A stretch of 6,229 nt of DNA from Candidatus Sericytochromatia bacterium (GTDB lineage Bacteria > Cyanobacteriota > Sericytochromatia > UBA7694), in the NCBI GenBank assembly GCA_913773825.1, contig CAJYHH010000743.1, forward strand, positions 1 through 6,229, given 5' to 3'. The notes beneath the pieces are model-generated. The model had not been told where the DNA came from. It saw only the letters and a program-made list of their open reading frames with translations, and ran no database searches. Numbering within the stretch: the first letter of the stretch is position 1; each line of letters begins with the position of its first letter. Positions 5,581-6,229 of this stretch are shown here, piece by piece. Both the position numbers and the translations under genes were made by a program.

Positions 5581-6229
5581 TCAGGGCGCTTCGAGCAGCA
5601 GTCTAAAGCCAACGGTAGCCGAAGCGGTACTGCCGCTATGGCTGGTTTCTTCGCCGTTATCGAGCAATAGTCCGCTGCCGCTGGATAAGGTACAGCCTGA
5701 GCCTGAGCGCAAATAATGGCCGCCTGCTGCATCCCGATAAGGATAATCTGGCAGCTTCTGCTGCGGAAAATCTGTATAGGCCTGCAGATAGTCACTAGTT
5801 GCATTTGCAAACTGACTGGCAGGGTCTGGTCTAAAACCAGGCCAGTAGACCGTTGCATGGCCCATTAGCTCTGAAACATTTCCTAGCATATCGTAAAGCC
5901 CATAGGGATTTGGCCGAAACGAGCCGACAGGCGCCACTCCCGCAAAACCATCCCGTTTGTCCCCGTTCCAAAAGCTTCTGTCACCTGGGGCAAGACAGTT
6001 TTCATACTGTTTTAACTGACTTTCATCATCTCCCCAGAAGTAACGGCTGCGCCATTGTCCCCCACTGGCAGCACGCTCCCATTCAGGCCGACTGGGCAGG
6101 CGATAGCTGCGCTGATCCCGCTGACTTAAACGCTGAATAAAATCCGCTACTTGTGAAGCTTTAACATGGGTCACCGGATAATCAGCGCCTACACTTAACT
6201 GGCTGCAGTCAGCAGAGGTCTCAGCACAG
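5581..6229 (-). CDS. SUMF1/formylglycine-generating-enzyme-like domain protein, N-terminus beyond the window
   Basis: The gene is open at the right edge; 215 codons and the TGA are visible. An internal GTG at 6174 is not the start, because the frame stays open to the edge with domain-like sequence (ADYPVTHVKASQVADFIQRLS). Landmarks of the SUMF1/FGE-sulfatase fold are PVTHV (18-22), YRLPSRPEWERAASGG (42-57), YFWGDD (63-68), NPYGLYDMLGNVSEL (107-121), LRSGSGC (173-179) and the closing VGFRLLLEA (206-214). The family includes formylglycine-generating enzymes, ergothioneine-type sulfoxide synthases and many C-terminal domains of kinases or surface proteins. Here the usual GNVWEW reads GNVSEL and RGGSW reads RSGSGC. 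Only one Cys (179) is near the place where true FGEs have a pair, so formylglycine activity is doubtful. What lies N-terminal is not visible. A terminator follows at 5478-5526. Confidence 0.85.
   Translation of the reverse strand, partial: CAETSADCSQLSVGADYPVTHVKASQVADFIQRLSQRDQRSYRLPSRPEWERAASGGQWRSRYFWGDDESQLKQYENCLAPGDRSFWNGDKRDGFAGVAPVGSFRPNPYGLYDMLGNVSELMGHATVYWPGFRPDPASQFANATSDYLQAYTDFPQQKLPDYPYRDAAGGHYLRSGSGCTLSSGSGLLLDNGEETSHSGSTASATVGFRLLLEAP

Noticed and set aside
5455..5670. Plus-strand open frame containing an ARYLARYL repeat
   Set aside because: The repeat is only the 12-bp tandem DNA repeat translated; the frame crosses the terminator and the SUMF1-like 3' end and has no ribosome site.

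Overview
The window carries six protein genes, two of them cut by the window edges, and no RNA gene, CRISPR array, insertion sequence or phage gene. It looks bacterial: Shine-Dalgarno sites precede the starts, ATGA stop/start overlaps join operon partners, and intrinsic terminators close two minus-strand genes. Two lipobox signal peptides and one ordinary Sec signal peptide point to export, with a diderm host more likely than not. Base composition is moderate, roughly half G+C by eye, with AT-rich intergenic DNA. The HerA-type ATPase resembles versions I recall from actinobacteria, cyanobacteria and their relatives. Together with the EF-hand protein and the sulfatase-modifying-factor-like protein, this makes a poorly studied environmental lineage, possibly related to cyanobacteria, a reasonable but weakly supported guess.

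Layout. Positions 1-1884 (minus strand) hold a DNA-repair-type pair: nurA, overlapping by ATGA the 5' part of a herA-like gene that runs off the left edge. Positions 1885-2124 are an AT-rich spacer. Positions 2125-2799 (minus) encode a pentapeptide-repeat protein with its own extended -10 promoter. Positions 2800-3045 are a divergent promoter region. Positions 3046-4553 (plus) are a two-gene lipoprotein operon, again joined by an ATGA overlap: a small unknown lipoprotein, then a beta-propeller-like lipoprotein. Positions 4554-4838 are a convergent spacer with two strong hairpins, a short tandem repeat and the structured 3' UTR of the next gene. Positions 4839-5285 (minus) encode a secreted protein with four EF-hands. 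Positions 5286-5580 are a spacer with an inverted repeat, a terminator and a 12-bp tandem repeat. From 5581 to the right edge (minus) is the C-terminal part of a SUMF1/formylglycine-generating-enzyme-like protein.

How the genes relate. The clearest functional unit is HerA-NurA, a hexameric DNA translocase/helicase with a partner nuclease, best known from archaeal DNA end resection and found in some bacteria. The second unit is the pair of co-translated lipoproteins, which probably act together at the cell envelope, but I cannot assign a function. The pentapeptide, EF-hand and SUMF1-like genes appear to be separate transcription units. I found no convincing new defence or mobile system. The items most worth checking are the HerA-NurA pair, the lipoprotein operon and the unusual repeats and inverted repeats around the gene ends.
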